Shown here one piece after another: positions 1-6,232 of a stretch of DNA of 7,953 nt. Location: positions 1 through 7,953 of the forward strand of contig QQUM01000471.1 in the NCBI GenBank assembly GCA_008501545.1. Direction: 5' to 3'. The notes under the pieces are model-generated. The model was not told the origin of the DNA. It saw only the letters and a list, made by a program, of their open reading frames with translations, and ran no database searches. The position numbers were made by a program, and so were the translations under genes. This stretch comes from Calditrichota bacterium (GTDB lineage Bacteria > Zhuqueibacterota > Zhuqueibacteria > Zhuqueibacterales > Geothermadaptataceae). Each line of letters begins with the position of its first letter. Positions within the stretch are counted from its first letter, which is position 1.

Positions 1-397
1 TGGTGAAACCGATCGCGATCAGGTCACGATTACGGTTGGCGGGGCTGGCAAGAATGTCGCTCCCGGGCAGGAGTTAGTCAATTTGGATGATGATGAATTG
101 CAAACTGCGGTCCCAAATGGCATTGCCTTGCAGGCTGTATATCCGAATCCGTTCAATCCGGATACCTATATTTTGTTTTCACTTTCGAAAACAGAAATCG
201 TATCCCTCAACATTTACGATACCGTCGGGCGGTTGATTCGCACCCTGGTTAGCGGGAAAGAATTGACGCCTGGTCCCTATCGGTATTATTGGGATGGGCT
301 TGACAATTCCGGACAAGCCACTTCGAGCGGGGTATATATTTTCCGATTGCGATCTGCATCAGCAATGGAGAGCAGGAAAGCTGTGCTACTGAAATAA
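1..397 (+). CDS. Secreted protein with FlgD-like / type IX secretion C-terminal sorting domain (5' partial)
   Basis: Only the last 131 codons are present. The frame is open from base 2 to the TAA at 395-397 with no upstream stop, so the gene starts outside the window; the TTG at 83 lies inside this frame and is not a credible start. The first residues (GETDRDQVTITV) resemble the last strand of a PKD or Ig-like domain. An acidic linker follows, then a sorting domain beginning AVYPNPFNPDT, with core LNIYDTVGRLIRTLV, a WDGLDNSG turn, SGVYIFRL and a final KAVLLK. This is the FlgD-Ig-like version of the type IX (Por) sorting domain common in Calditrichota, KSB1 and Ignavibacteria. By family knowledge such proteins cross the outer membrane through the type IX machinery and are released or attached at the surface. 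The function of the missing N-terminal part cannot be told. The gene ends 4 bases before a strong terminator and converges on a minus-strand pair. Confidence 0.88.
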   Translation, partial: GETDRDQVTITVGGAGKNVAPGQELVNLDDDELQTAVPNGIALQAVYPNPFNPDTYILFSLSKTEIVSLNIYDTVGRLIRTLVSGKELTPGPYRYYWDGLDNSGQATSSGVYIFRLRSASAMESRKAVLLK

Positions 398-401
398 TAT
401 T

Positions 402-431
402 AAAAAAAGCGAGGCATTTGCCTCGCTTTTT
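402..431. terminator. Bidirectional rho-independent terminator between convergent genes
   Basis: A 7-bp GC-rich stem (GCGAGGC at 409-415 with GCCTCGC at 420-426) closes a 4-base ATTT loop. Seven A precede it (402-408) and five T follow it (427-431), so it reads as a hairpin plus U-tract on both strands. It starts just after the stop of the plus-strand gene ending at 397 and lies 41 bases beyond the stop of the minus-strand gene ending at 472. It therefore probably ends both transcripts. Confidence 0.93.
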
Positions 432-471
432 AAGTAACGATGATTTTCATCCCTGGATGTAATTGCCTTCA

Positions 472-663
472 TTAATTCCTTGCCAGTTTGAATGCCCAGA
501 AGGAAAAAAATCCCGACCCTATAAATCCAAACCATGAGATCCACTCCGGTGTGGGCCATGTGCCAATAAATACATCAACGGATAAAATCACTCGCAGCAA
601 GTGCATCAACGAAACAAGTCCAAAGATGATACCAGTAAGAATTGTGTAGTTTTTCATACTCAT
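472..663 (-). CDS. Small two-helix membrane protein, 63 aa, function unknown
   Basis: A short protein with two predicted membrane segments, about residues 8-29 (LTGIIFGLVSLMHLLRVIL) and 41-60 (WISWFGFIGSGFFSFWAF), joined by a short loop VDVFIGTWPTPE. It ends in the basic tail KLARN. The loop with its G-x-W-x-x-P pattern followed by an aromatic second helix resembles small conserved inner-membrane proteins of unknown function in many bacteria, but I cannot name a family. The ATG at 663 is preferred over the ATG at 657 because a good Shine-Dalgarno, GGGAGG, lies 5 bases upstream. That site is inside the last codons of the preceding gene, whose stop is only 2 bases before this start, so the two are probably co-transcribed and translationally coupled. 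The transcript would end at the 402-431 hairpin. Confidence 0.8.
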   Translation of the reverse strand: MSMKNYTILTGIIFGLVSLMHLLRVILSVDVFIGTWPTPEWISWFGFIGSGFFSFWAFKLARN

Positions 664-665
664 TT

Positions 666-3476
666 TTACCTCCCGATGACCACCATCTTGTGCGTTTGAA
701 TGAAATTCCCTGCTTGCATTTGATAAATATACAAGCCATTGGCAAGATCAGCAACATGCATGTCGATTTGAAAAGATCCGCCCGTTGGATGCGTGTTTTC
801 GATCTGTCGCACTTTTTGTCCTCTGATATTGTATAGTTTGATTATGACATGTGCTGGCCGGGGGATAGAATAGTTGATGAATGTTACTGTTTTAACAGGA
901 TTTGGGTGATTCTGATGTAAAGTAAAAGTATTGGGAATAGCAACATTTTCGTCCTGTGAAACATCCAGGGACTGGGAAGATGCCTCGTTCGATGGAGGGC
1001 TTTCACCTTCGTCATAGACGGCTGTTACTTGATAAAAGTAGTTTCCGTTATTGTCCAGATAATCATCATAAAAATTTGTTTGGCCATTGACAGTAGCAAG
1101 CAATGTCCCGCTTTGCTGTGCATCGGATGAACTCGACCTGTAAATATTGTAGGATAGCAAATTTTTTATTTCCGGATTCTCACCAAAATTTCCGCTCAAC
1201 ACAAGTGTGTAAGGTGTTTCTTCCGGACCTTGTGGATCAAAATCAACAATTGAAACACCGATAAGATAAGTCCCCGGTTCAAGCTCAGCATAATCGATTT
1301 GTTCCGGGCTGCCAGGTTCGGAGCCGATCGATGCATCGTAAACATAATTCGCATAGGCATCGTAAATATGGAGATCGCAATCGGAGTTGAAATTAGATAG
1401 AACAATATGAATTCCAGGTGAAGTCAACGTAACCCTGTATAAATCTTCGATATCATCGAACCCATCATCCAAAACACCGTCATCGCTCAGTGAAACCGTG
1501 CCATCGACAGATATGGGTGAGGTTCCCCAAAGTGGAAGCGAAAGTGCAGGACTGTTATTGGGTTCGGCTTCCATGACATTCGAGTCTTGTGTAGCTTGTC
1601 CTGCCGATTGTCCAACTTGTGGAGGTTCCCAGTCTAATAAGGCTGTATTGTCTTCAAGGTAAACCGTCAGGTTTAGCGGTGGATTTAATGATGATACCGA
1701 TCCTCCAACAGTAATTGATCCGGCGTTACTCGTTTGCCCATTGGTACGCACGGTTACAGCATGCAGCCCGGGATTGAGACCATTTGGAATTCTAAAAACG
1801 ATTTGGGTTGAAGAAGCAGAAATGATGACTGCCTGTAAATTACTGACAAAAACGATGTTTTGGCCGGGCTCACTACTAAATCCAGTGCCATAGATGGTGA
1901 CTTGCGTTCCGGGTTCTCCAACTGCGGGAGAGAGTGAGGTGATGACAGGTTTTGTACCGGATGGTTCGTTTTCCAGTATGTAAAATGGTGCCACCTCAAC
2001 CTCAGTTACAGCCTTATCTGTCCAGGCGCTGAAGCGTACAACAACCGGATTATCTTCAAAATCTTCCGATACATTGGAAGAAATATCTTCTAAAGTATAA
2101 ATCCCATCACCAGCATTTACATCACCCTTTGTTCCATCGTCAAGTAGCCGATAATGACTGGCGAAAATGTTTTTAAAGAATCCATTTATGAAACTTGCAT
2201 ATCCTGCTTCTACAACCGGATGTGCACCGCCTGTTATAGCAGCACGAAACGTTGAAGTGCTCCTTGCTGCAGTTAACACATAATCAGGTTCCAGATTTAT
2301 ATTCGAGAATGTTGGACCAGTTCCCAGAAGATTTGAATTAATTTCTCCAACCCATATGCGCATTGGTTTCCCCAAATTTGGTTCTCCTGCAATAAAACTG
2401 AATCGGTTACCGTCGAACGAAATGAAGCTCTTTCCGTGATAAGCAAATGGCTTGCCGTAATTAAGCAGCCAGTTTGTCTGCACAACACCAAGGTTCCCAT
2501 GGGATGTGCCATCTGTATTCATAAAGCGGCTCGAACCGGTTGTTCCTGCCCAGTATGCAAATACTTTTTCACCATTTTGTGTTAATTTAATCAGGGGTGG
2601 ATTCCAACCATAATCGTACAATTTAACCTGATTTGAACCATCGAAATTGGCGGAATAAAGCACATTGTTCCCATCTTCCATTTTATAGTACACGATGGTC
2701 GTTCCGTCTCCACTTATCGCATTTTTCTCGATGCCCGGAATGGGTATTTTGTCTATCAGAATGCGCAATGCCCCACTATTATACGCCATGAGTTTTGTTG
2801 ATCCTGGAATGATATCCGTCGCAAATATAATTCTCGATCCATCATCAGAAATATCGAATTCTGGTTTAAATAAATAATTTCCCCAGTCCTGGTTGTATGG
2901 AATGTTGTATTGGGTCTCCATTTGCTCGTAACTGAACAACTGGGTCGGACTGCCGCCATTTGCATTCACTCTCCAAAGCCCACCGACTTTTTTGCCTCCT
3001 CCAACATTTCCTATATAAACATGTTGACCATCTGCAGTAATACGTGGAGGGGCTTGTAAATAGATTCCAACAGGATTTCCGTCACTTTCCGGCAGCGTCG
3101 AGATAGTCACAGGTGCACTGCTCCCATCCGTTCGACCAATAATGATATGATACGTATGTCCAAGTACATAAACTGTCCCATCTGCACTGATATCTAACCA
3201 TGGATCCGTCCGTTTCTGTGGATCATAAATCAAACGCGTGTTCGAGCCATCAGCATCCATGACATATGTTTTTGTATCATAGTTCGAAAAGAGAATCGTC
3301 GAACCATCAGCGCTCATTATCATGTCTTGAATGAAAGAATCTTGCCCGTATTGAAATTCCTTCACGAGATGAAAATTGAGTGTCCTGGTGATTTGAAATG
3401 TTTCCTGGGCAGGGGTGTTGGTGGAAAGAAACAACAGCAAAATAAACGGCACGATTGCAAGAGTTTTTGAGTTCAT
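666..3476 (-). CDS. Secreted multidomain beta-propeller protein with IPT/TIG, split FnIII, PPC and type IX sorting domains
   Basis: A 936-residue exported protein. Residues 1-23 are a Sec signal peptide (hydrophobic IVPFILLLFLS, then TPAQ-E as likely cleavage site). Residues about 45-385 carry repeated SADGS/TADGQ/SDDGS/SGDGT/TQNGE blocks, each followed by a strand and a 'MDADGSNTRLI'-type segment, as in PD40/TolB-like propellers. Residues about 388-500 are a beta-sandwich with a probable calcium loop, DDGTKGDVNAGDGIYT (446-461). Residues 508-590 are an IPT/TIG domain. A fibronectin III domain appears as two halves, 598-619 and 772-832, with a pre-peptidase C-terminal (PPC)-like domain (about 634-762, starting EAEPNNS) between them. 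Residues 848-936 are a type IX sorting domain (HQNHPNP, LYNIRGQKV, NGLYIYQMQAG, KMVVI). No catalytic domain is seen, so a binding, adhesive or structural surface role is likely. The start is supported by AAAGGA 8 bases before the ATG. It is probably co-transcribed with the 63-aa gene downstream. Confidence 0.92.
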   Translation of the reverse strand: MNSKTLAIVPFILLLFLSTNTPAQETFQITRTLNFHLVKEFQYGQDSFIQDMIMSADGSTILFSNYDTKTYVMDADGSNTRLIYDPQKRTDPWLDISADGTVYVLGHTYHIIIGRTDGSSAPVTISTLPESDGNPVGIYLQAPPRITADGQHVYIGNVGGGKKVGGLWRVNANGGSPTQLFSYEQMETQYNIPYNQDWGNYLFKPEFDISDDGSRIIFATDIIPGSTKLMAYNSGALRILIDKIPIPGIEKNAISGDGTTIVYYKMEDGNNVLYSANFDGSNQVKLYDYGWNPPLIKLTQNGEKVFAYWAGTTGSSRFMNTDGTSHGNLGVVQTNWLLNYGKPFAYHGKSFISFDGNRFSFIAGEPNLGKPMRIWVGEINSNLLGTGPTFSNINLEPDYVLTAARSTSTFRAAITGGAHPVVEAGYASFINGFFKNIFASHYRLLDDGTKGDVNAGDGIYTLEDISSNVSEDFEDNPVVVRFSAWTDKAVTEVEVAPFYILENEPSGTKPVITSLSPAVGEPGTQVTIYGTGFSSEPGQNIVFVSNLQAVIISASSTQIVFRIPNGLNPGLHAVTVRTNGQTSNAGSITVGGSVSSLNPPLNLTVYLEDNTALLDWEPPQVGQSAGQATQDSNVMEAEPNNSPALSLPLWGTSPISVDGTVSLSDDGVLDDGFDDIEDLYRVTLTSPGIHIVLSNFNSDCDLHIYDAYANYVYDASIGSEPGSPEQIDYAELEPGTYLIGVSIVDFDPQGPEETPYTLVLSGNFGENPEIKNLLSYNIYRSSSSDAQQSGTLLATVNGQTNFYDDYLDNNGNYFYQVTAVYDEGESPPSNEASSQSLDVSQDENVAIPNTFTLHQNHPNPVKTVTFINYSIPRPAHVIIKLYNIRGQKVRQIENTHPTGGSFQIDMHVADLANGLYIYQMQAGNFIQTHKMVVIGR
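669..674 (-). promoter_or_regulatory. Ribosome binding site of the 63-aa membrane protein gene
   Basis: On the minus strand GGGAGG is followed by TAAAA and then ATG (661-663). The site lies within the last two codons (GGG AGG) of the upstream 936-aa gene and overlaps the approach to its TAA stop (666-668). This decides the start of the small gene and points to coupled translation. Confidence 0.75.
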
Positions 3477-3656
3477 TGTTATTTCCTTTCATGTATTTTG
3501 ATGAAAATAATAAAACTCAAACTGTTGTGTTATAAGAATGATTTTTGTAGAAAAGTCCTCTATTACTTGAAAAATTAGCCTGGTTGTATTTCCATTTAAA
3601 TAATTATGATTTTTTGGGTGAGTCACAAGAAAAACTTAACTGGCTATAAAATAAAT

Positions 3657-4577
3657 TTATCTCGGTTTGTTTTCAACTACAGTTCCAGCTTGTTCTTTAA
3701 CGATTTCTTTCAATTGGGTTAAGGAACCAATGACAGCTTTTTTCCCGGTGGAATTCACAAATTCGCAAGCCGCTTCTACTTTCGGTCCCATAGAGCCATC
3801 GGCAAAATTTAGTAGAGCCAATTCTTGTGGGGTAATCGAGGCTATTCGTTGAGCCCGGGTTGTTCCCCAATCCTCATAGATGGCATCGACATCTGTCGCC
3901 ATGATGTACATGTCAGCATTTAATTCTTTGGCCAGCATACCACTCGCCAGGTCCTTGTCGATGACGGCTTCAACGCCCTGCAGATAACGCTTCGCCTTGG
4001 TTTTGTAGGTTACAGGAATACCACCGCCACCCGCGCAAATGACGATTGTGCCTTTTTCGAGAAGCCATTTGATGGGACGGATTTCAAACAACCGTTTGGG
4101 TTTTGGAGATGGAACGACTCGCCGCCAATGTTCGCCGTCTTTTTTAAATGTCCAGCCCTTCACTTCATTTAATTTAAGCGCGTCGTATTCATCGTAGATG
4201 GGGCCGACGAATTTTGTTGGATTTTGAAATGCCGGATCTTCCGGATCAACTTCGGTCATTGTTAAAATTGTTGCGAAGGGGACCTCAATTGGCAACAGAT
4301 TTCCCAGTTCCTGCTCGATCATGTAGCCGATCATGCCCTCTGTCTGCGCACCTAAAACATCCAATGGATAGGATTCGACATCGTGGTAAGCCGCAGCTTG
4401 CAGCGCCAGCAAGCCTACCTGTGGACCGTTGCCGTGGGACAACACAAGTTGGTGTTCATCAGCAATGCCGGCGAGGTCTTTTGCTGCTTCCTGAATGTTT
4501 TTTCTCTGAACGTTTGCAGTCAGAGGTTCTCCACGTTTTAGAAGAGCATTTCCGCCCAAAGCAATCACAATGCGCAT
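3657..4577 (-). CDS. arcC: Carbamate kinase
   Basis: A 306-residue cytoplasmic enzyme of the amino-acid kinase family, at the usual length of about 310. It interconverts ATP + carbamate and ADP + carbamoyl phosphate, normally making ATP at the end of arginine-deiminase or purine/allantoin breakdown. Visible family motifs are the N-terminal phosphate loop IALGGNAL (residues 5-12), SHGNGPQVG (47-55), the carbamate-kinase block [17 protein letters not shown] (71-87), CAGGGGIPV (181-189), VIDKDLAS (205-212), TDVDAIY (228-234) and [10 protein letters not shown] (261-270). No key residue appears missing. A GGAG Shine-Dalgarno lies about 8 bases before the ATG. No arginine deiminase (arcA), ornithine carbamoyltransferase (arcB) or arginine/ornithine antiporter adjoins it, so its physiological direction is unclear. 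Its upstream region contains DnaA-box-like sites and AT-rich dyads, so its promoter may be under unusual control. No clear terminator follows it before the 936-aa gene 180 bases downstream. Confidence 0.95.
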   Translation of the reverse strand: MRIVIALGGNALLKRGEPLTANVQRKNIQEAAKDLAGIADEHQLVLSHGNGPQVGLLALQAAAYHDVESYPLDVLGAQTEGMIGYMIEQELGNLLPIEVPFATILTMTEVDPEDPAFQNPTKFVGPIYDEYDALKLNEVKGWTFKKDGEHWRRVVPSPKPKRLFEIRPIKWLLEKGTIVICAGGGGIPVTYKTKAKRYLQGVEAVIDKDLASGMLAKELNADMYIMATDVDAIYEDWGTTRAQRIASITPQELALLNFADGSMGPKVEAACEFVNSTGKKAVIGSLTQLKEIVKEQAGTVVENKPR

Positions 4578-4602
4578 CGTTGTTACTCCATGTTATCCAC
4601 AC

Positions 4603-4614
4603 CAATAATTATTG
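4603..4614. promoter_or_regulatory. 12-bp perfect palindrome upstream of arcC (possible operator)
   Basis: CAATAATTATTG is its own reverse complement. It lies 25 bases upstream of the arcC start codon and 1 base beyond a TTATCCACA box (4593-4601). A perfect 6+6 palindrome close to a start can be a repressor site, but AT-rich palindromes also arise by chance, and no regulator gene is adjacent. Confidence 0.3.
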
Positions 4615-4630
4615 CAACCAAACCGTGCAA

Positions 4631-4676
4631 AATTTAGGATAAATTTTATTACAATAAAATGATATTTTTTCTTAGA
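4631..4676. other. AT-rich segment with an 18-bp dyad (candidate DNA-unwinding element)
   Basis: Only 6 of 46 bases are G or C (about 13%), the lowest stretch noticed in the intergenic region. Within it ATTTTATT (4643-4650) and AATAAAAT (4653-4660) form a perfect 8-bp dyad around a 2-base AC centre. The segment lies between DnaA-box matches at 4593-4601 and 4685-4693, where an origin's unwinding element would be expected. It could equally be the AT-rich promoter region of arcC, with the dyad as an operator. Confidence 0.4.
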
Positions 4677-4781
4677 TTGACATGTTTTGCACAAAAATGT
4701 TCGCTCTGGTTCATATTCATCAATCTGAACCGGCTCAAGATTGTCATCCTGTAAGGAACTTTTTAGAATCTATCATAAATC

Positions 4782-4903
4782 TTAAAATAACCCGTTGTGC
4801 AAAATTGAGATTAAGAGCAAAATGACGACACGCAGGCACAAGCGTGTTAGGTTTATCCACAATTTTCAATGATATTCAAATTTTGCACAACGGGTTATTC
4901 TAA
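4782..4903. repeat. 122-bp element with 25-bp near-perfect terminal inverted repeats
   Basis: The left arm 4782-4806 and right arm 4879-4903 pair at 24 of 25 positions (mismatch 4785/4900). They include 21 continuous pairs with the core AATAACCCGTTGTGCAAAA. The 72-base interior has no ORF of note, but it contains a 6-bp hairpin (ACACGC 4828-4833 with GCGTGT 4842-4847, 8-base loop) and a perfect TTATCCACA at 4853-4861. Each arm includes a TTTTGCACA-type box. No clear target-site duplication flanks it. The shape fits a MITE or REP-type element, or a structured part of an origin. Related cores, GTGCAAAATTT at 4625-4635 and TTTTGCACAA at 4685-4694, occur just outside, so the motif is repeated locally beyond the element. 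Confidence 0.8.
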
Positions 4904-4936
4904 TGAAATTTGACCGACAATGATGTGAGTGTATCC

Positions 4937-6232
4937 ATGCGTAAAATTATAAAACGAATTGTTCTTTTCGTTCTGGCCCTGATTTTCTTCGGACTTTTTT
5001 ACTTGTTTGTACCGGGCATTTGGAACCATTTTGTCGTTTATCCACGACTTGAGGAGCAAATTGAAGCCGTTCGATCCCTGCGGAAACCCGTGCCGCAGGT
5101 AACATCCCTCACCCACTATCGCGGTCTGATGCACAGTCACTGCTACTGGTCCCACGATAGCAGGGGCACGTTGAACGAGATTTTAACTGCAGCTAAAAAA
5201 GCTGATATCGAATTTATCTTTTTTACAGATCATGAGCGAGCGAAGCTGGATAGTTTCCCCCGGGGTTTATACGGGGAACATGATGGCGTTTTAATGGTGC
5301 CTGGGACTGAAAACAACGATTTGCTCGTTTGGCCACTCGCGGATACAGTTATCGATTGGCGAATGGATAATCCAAGCCTGATCAAGGGCATTGTCGATGC
5401 AGGTGGACTCGTCGTTTTCCCTCACTGTGAAGAGAAACGGCCCTGGCTCAATCCGGATTATCAGGGTATGGAAATTTATAATATTCATACAGATATAAAA
5501 GATGAACGCTACAGCGATATCTTTTTTAATACCATAATTAATCAAGATCGATACCGCCACCGGATTTATCGTGAATTGTTCGATGAACAAACGGAAATCC
5601 TCGCACGCTGGGATTCTTTAAATACATGGCGGCGCATTGTTGGTTTCTCCGCTGTCGATGCGCACGAAAACCAGAATATTCGTGCCAGTTATTTGCCCGA
5701 CGGCAGGGTGGAGTGGCTTGGCCCGAATGCCAATCCAATCGATACAACGGAAGTTGGATTATGGGAGAAAATATTGCTTTCTGAACCCGATGAGAATGGC
5801 TGGGCCTTTAAACTTTATCTCGATACATTTTATCATTCATTCAGCTTTGTCAACAATCATATTTTGGCCGATTCGCTGGATAAACAAAATCTGGCGGATC
5901 ATTTTCTAAAAGGCCACCTCTACGTTGCCTTTGATGCCCTGGCCGATGCAAAAGGTTTCCTTTTCTATGCACTGGATCAAAATGATGCCGTCAGTGGTAT
6001 TCTCGGTGATGAAATTGCACTGAAAAATGCAAGCATCCTGTCGGCCGTTTCACCGCTACCCGGACGATACCGGCTTTTGCGAAACGGGGCGCTCATCGAT
6101 GAACAAGCGGGGGGCTATGCGTACAAATTTACAGGTGTGGATAAGGCAGGTGTTTATCGCATTGAAGTTGCAATCGAACTGGATGGGAATTGGGTGCCCT
6201 GGATTTATACGAATCCAATTTACGTTAGATAA
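4937..6232 (+). CDS. Membrane-anchored PHP-domain metallohydrolase
   Basis: With the ATG at 4937 the product is 431 residues. Residues 1-4 plus K6 and R7 are basic, and about 8-25 (IVLFVLALIFFGLFYLFV) form a single N-terminal membrane anchor, so the enzyme probably faces the periplasm. The PHP metal-site motifs appear in order: H66-S-H68 with SHDS (72-75), FFTDHE (95-100, D98/H99), PGTEN (122-126, E125), FPHC (161-164, H163) and D241-A-H243. They predict a two- or three-metal phosphoesterase or amidohydrolase-like active site, as in TrpH and CehA/McbA relatives. The substrate cannot be told. Residues about 345-431 form a C-terminal beta-rich domain ending PWIYTNPIYVR, as in exported PHP proteins. 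The frame is open upstream to a TTG at 4910, but that would add a polar stretch before the anchor and has no ribosome site. The ATG has only a weak GTGAG 7 bases upstream, so the start is moderately sure. The gene overlaps the HAD gene by 8 bases, tail to tail. Confidence 0.87.
   Translation: MRKIIKRIVLFVLALIFFGLFYLFVPGIWNHFVVYPRLEEQIEAVRSLRKPVPQVTSLTHYRGLMHSHCYWSHDSRGTLNEILTAAKKADIEFIFFTDHERAKLDSFPRGLYGEHDGVLMVPGTENNDLLVWPLADTVIDWRMDNPSLIKGIVDAGGLVVFPHCEEKRPWLNPDYQGMEIYNIHTDIKDERYSDIFFNTIINQDRYRHRIYRELFDEQTEILARWDSLNTWRRIVGFSAVDAHENQNIRASYLPDGRVEWLGPNANPIDTTEVGLWEKILLSEPDENGWAFKLYLDTFYHSFSFVNNHILADSLDKQNLADHFLKGHLYVAFDALADAKGFLFYALDQNDAVSGILGDEIALKNASILSAVSPLPGRYRLLRNGALIDEQAGGYAYKFTGVDKAGVYRIEVAIELDGNWVPWIYTNPIYVR

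Larger units (their letters stand above)
4593..4889. other. Cluster of five DnaA-box consensus sites: candidate replication origin or DnaA-binding locus
   Basis: The region between arcC and the divergent PHP gene holds five exact matches to TTWTNCACA. They are TTATCCACA at 4593-4601 (+), TTTTGCACA at 4685-4693 (+), TGTGCAAAA at 4796-4804 (- orientation), TTATCCACA at 4853-4861 (+) and TTTTGCACA at 4881-4889 (+). A sixth site, CGTGCAAAA at 4624-4632 (- orientation), has one mismatch. A very AT-rich segment (4631-4676) sits between the first two boxes and could act as an unwinding element. By simple base counting, TTWTNCACA is expected about 0.02 times in 300 bases on both strands, though AT richness raises this. 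Outside the cluster I found one match, in coding sequence. Box clusters beside AT-rich DNA are the hallmark of bacterial origins, but dnaA and dnaN are not in view. Two of the boxes belong to one inverted repeat and are not independent. A DnaA-titration or regulatory locus, or a repeat element, are alternatives. Confidence 0.5.

Noticed and set aside
439..459. Small overlapping hairpins (GATGA/TCATC and CATCC/GGATG)
   Set aside because: Stems of only 5 bp without a U-tract, next to a much stronger terminator; likely chance.
3529..3534. TATAAC on the minus strand as a -10 box for the 936-aa gene
   Set aside because: No convincing -35 at proper spacing, and promoters in this bacterial group may differ from the E. 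coli consensus.
4214..4642. 142-codon open frame on the plus strand
   Set aside because: It is antisense to arcC, whose kinase motifs are complete; the product is low in recognisable structure and no ribosome site is seen.
4677..4682. TTGACA as a -35 box for the PHP gene
   Set aside because: No -10-like hexamer 16-18 bases downstream, and it lies over 250 bases from the start codon.
4910..4936. TTG start at 4910 for the PHP gene
   Set aside because: It would put a polar nine-residue stretch before the membrane anchor and has no Shine-Dalgarno; the ATG at 4937 gives a typical basic-then-hydrophobic N-terminus.
6136..6144. TGTGGATAA, a perfect reverse-orientation DnaA box
   Set aside because: It lies inside the PHP coding sequence (codons for G-V-D-K), is isolated, and is about what chance predicts for the window.
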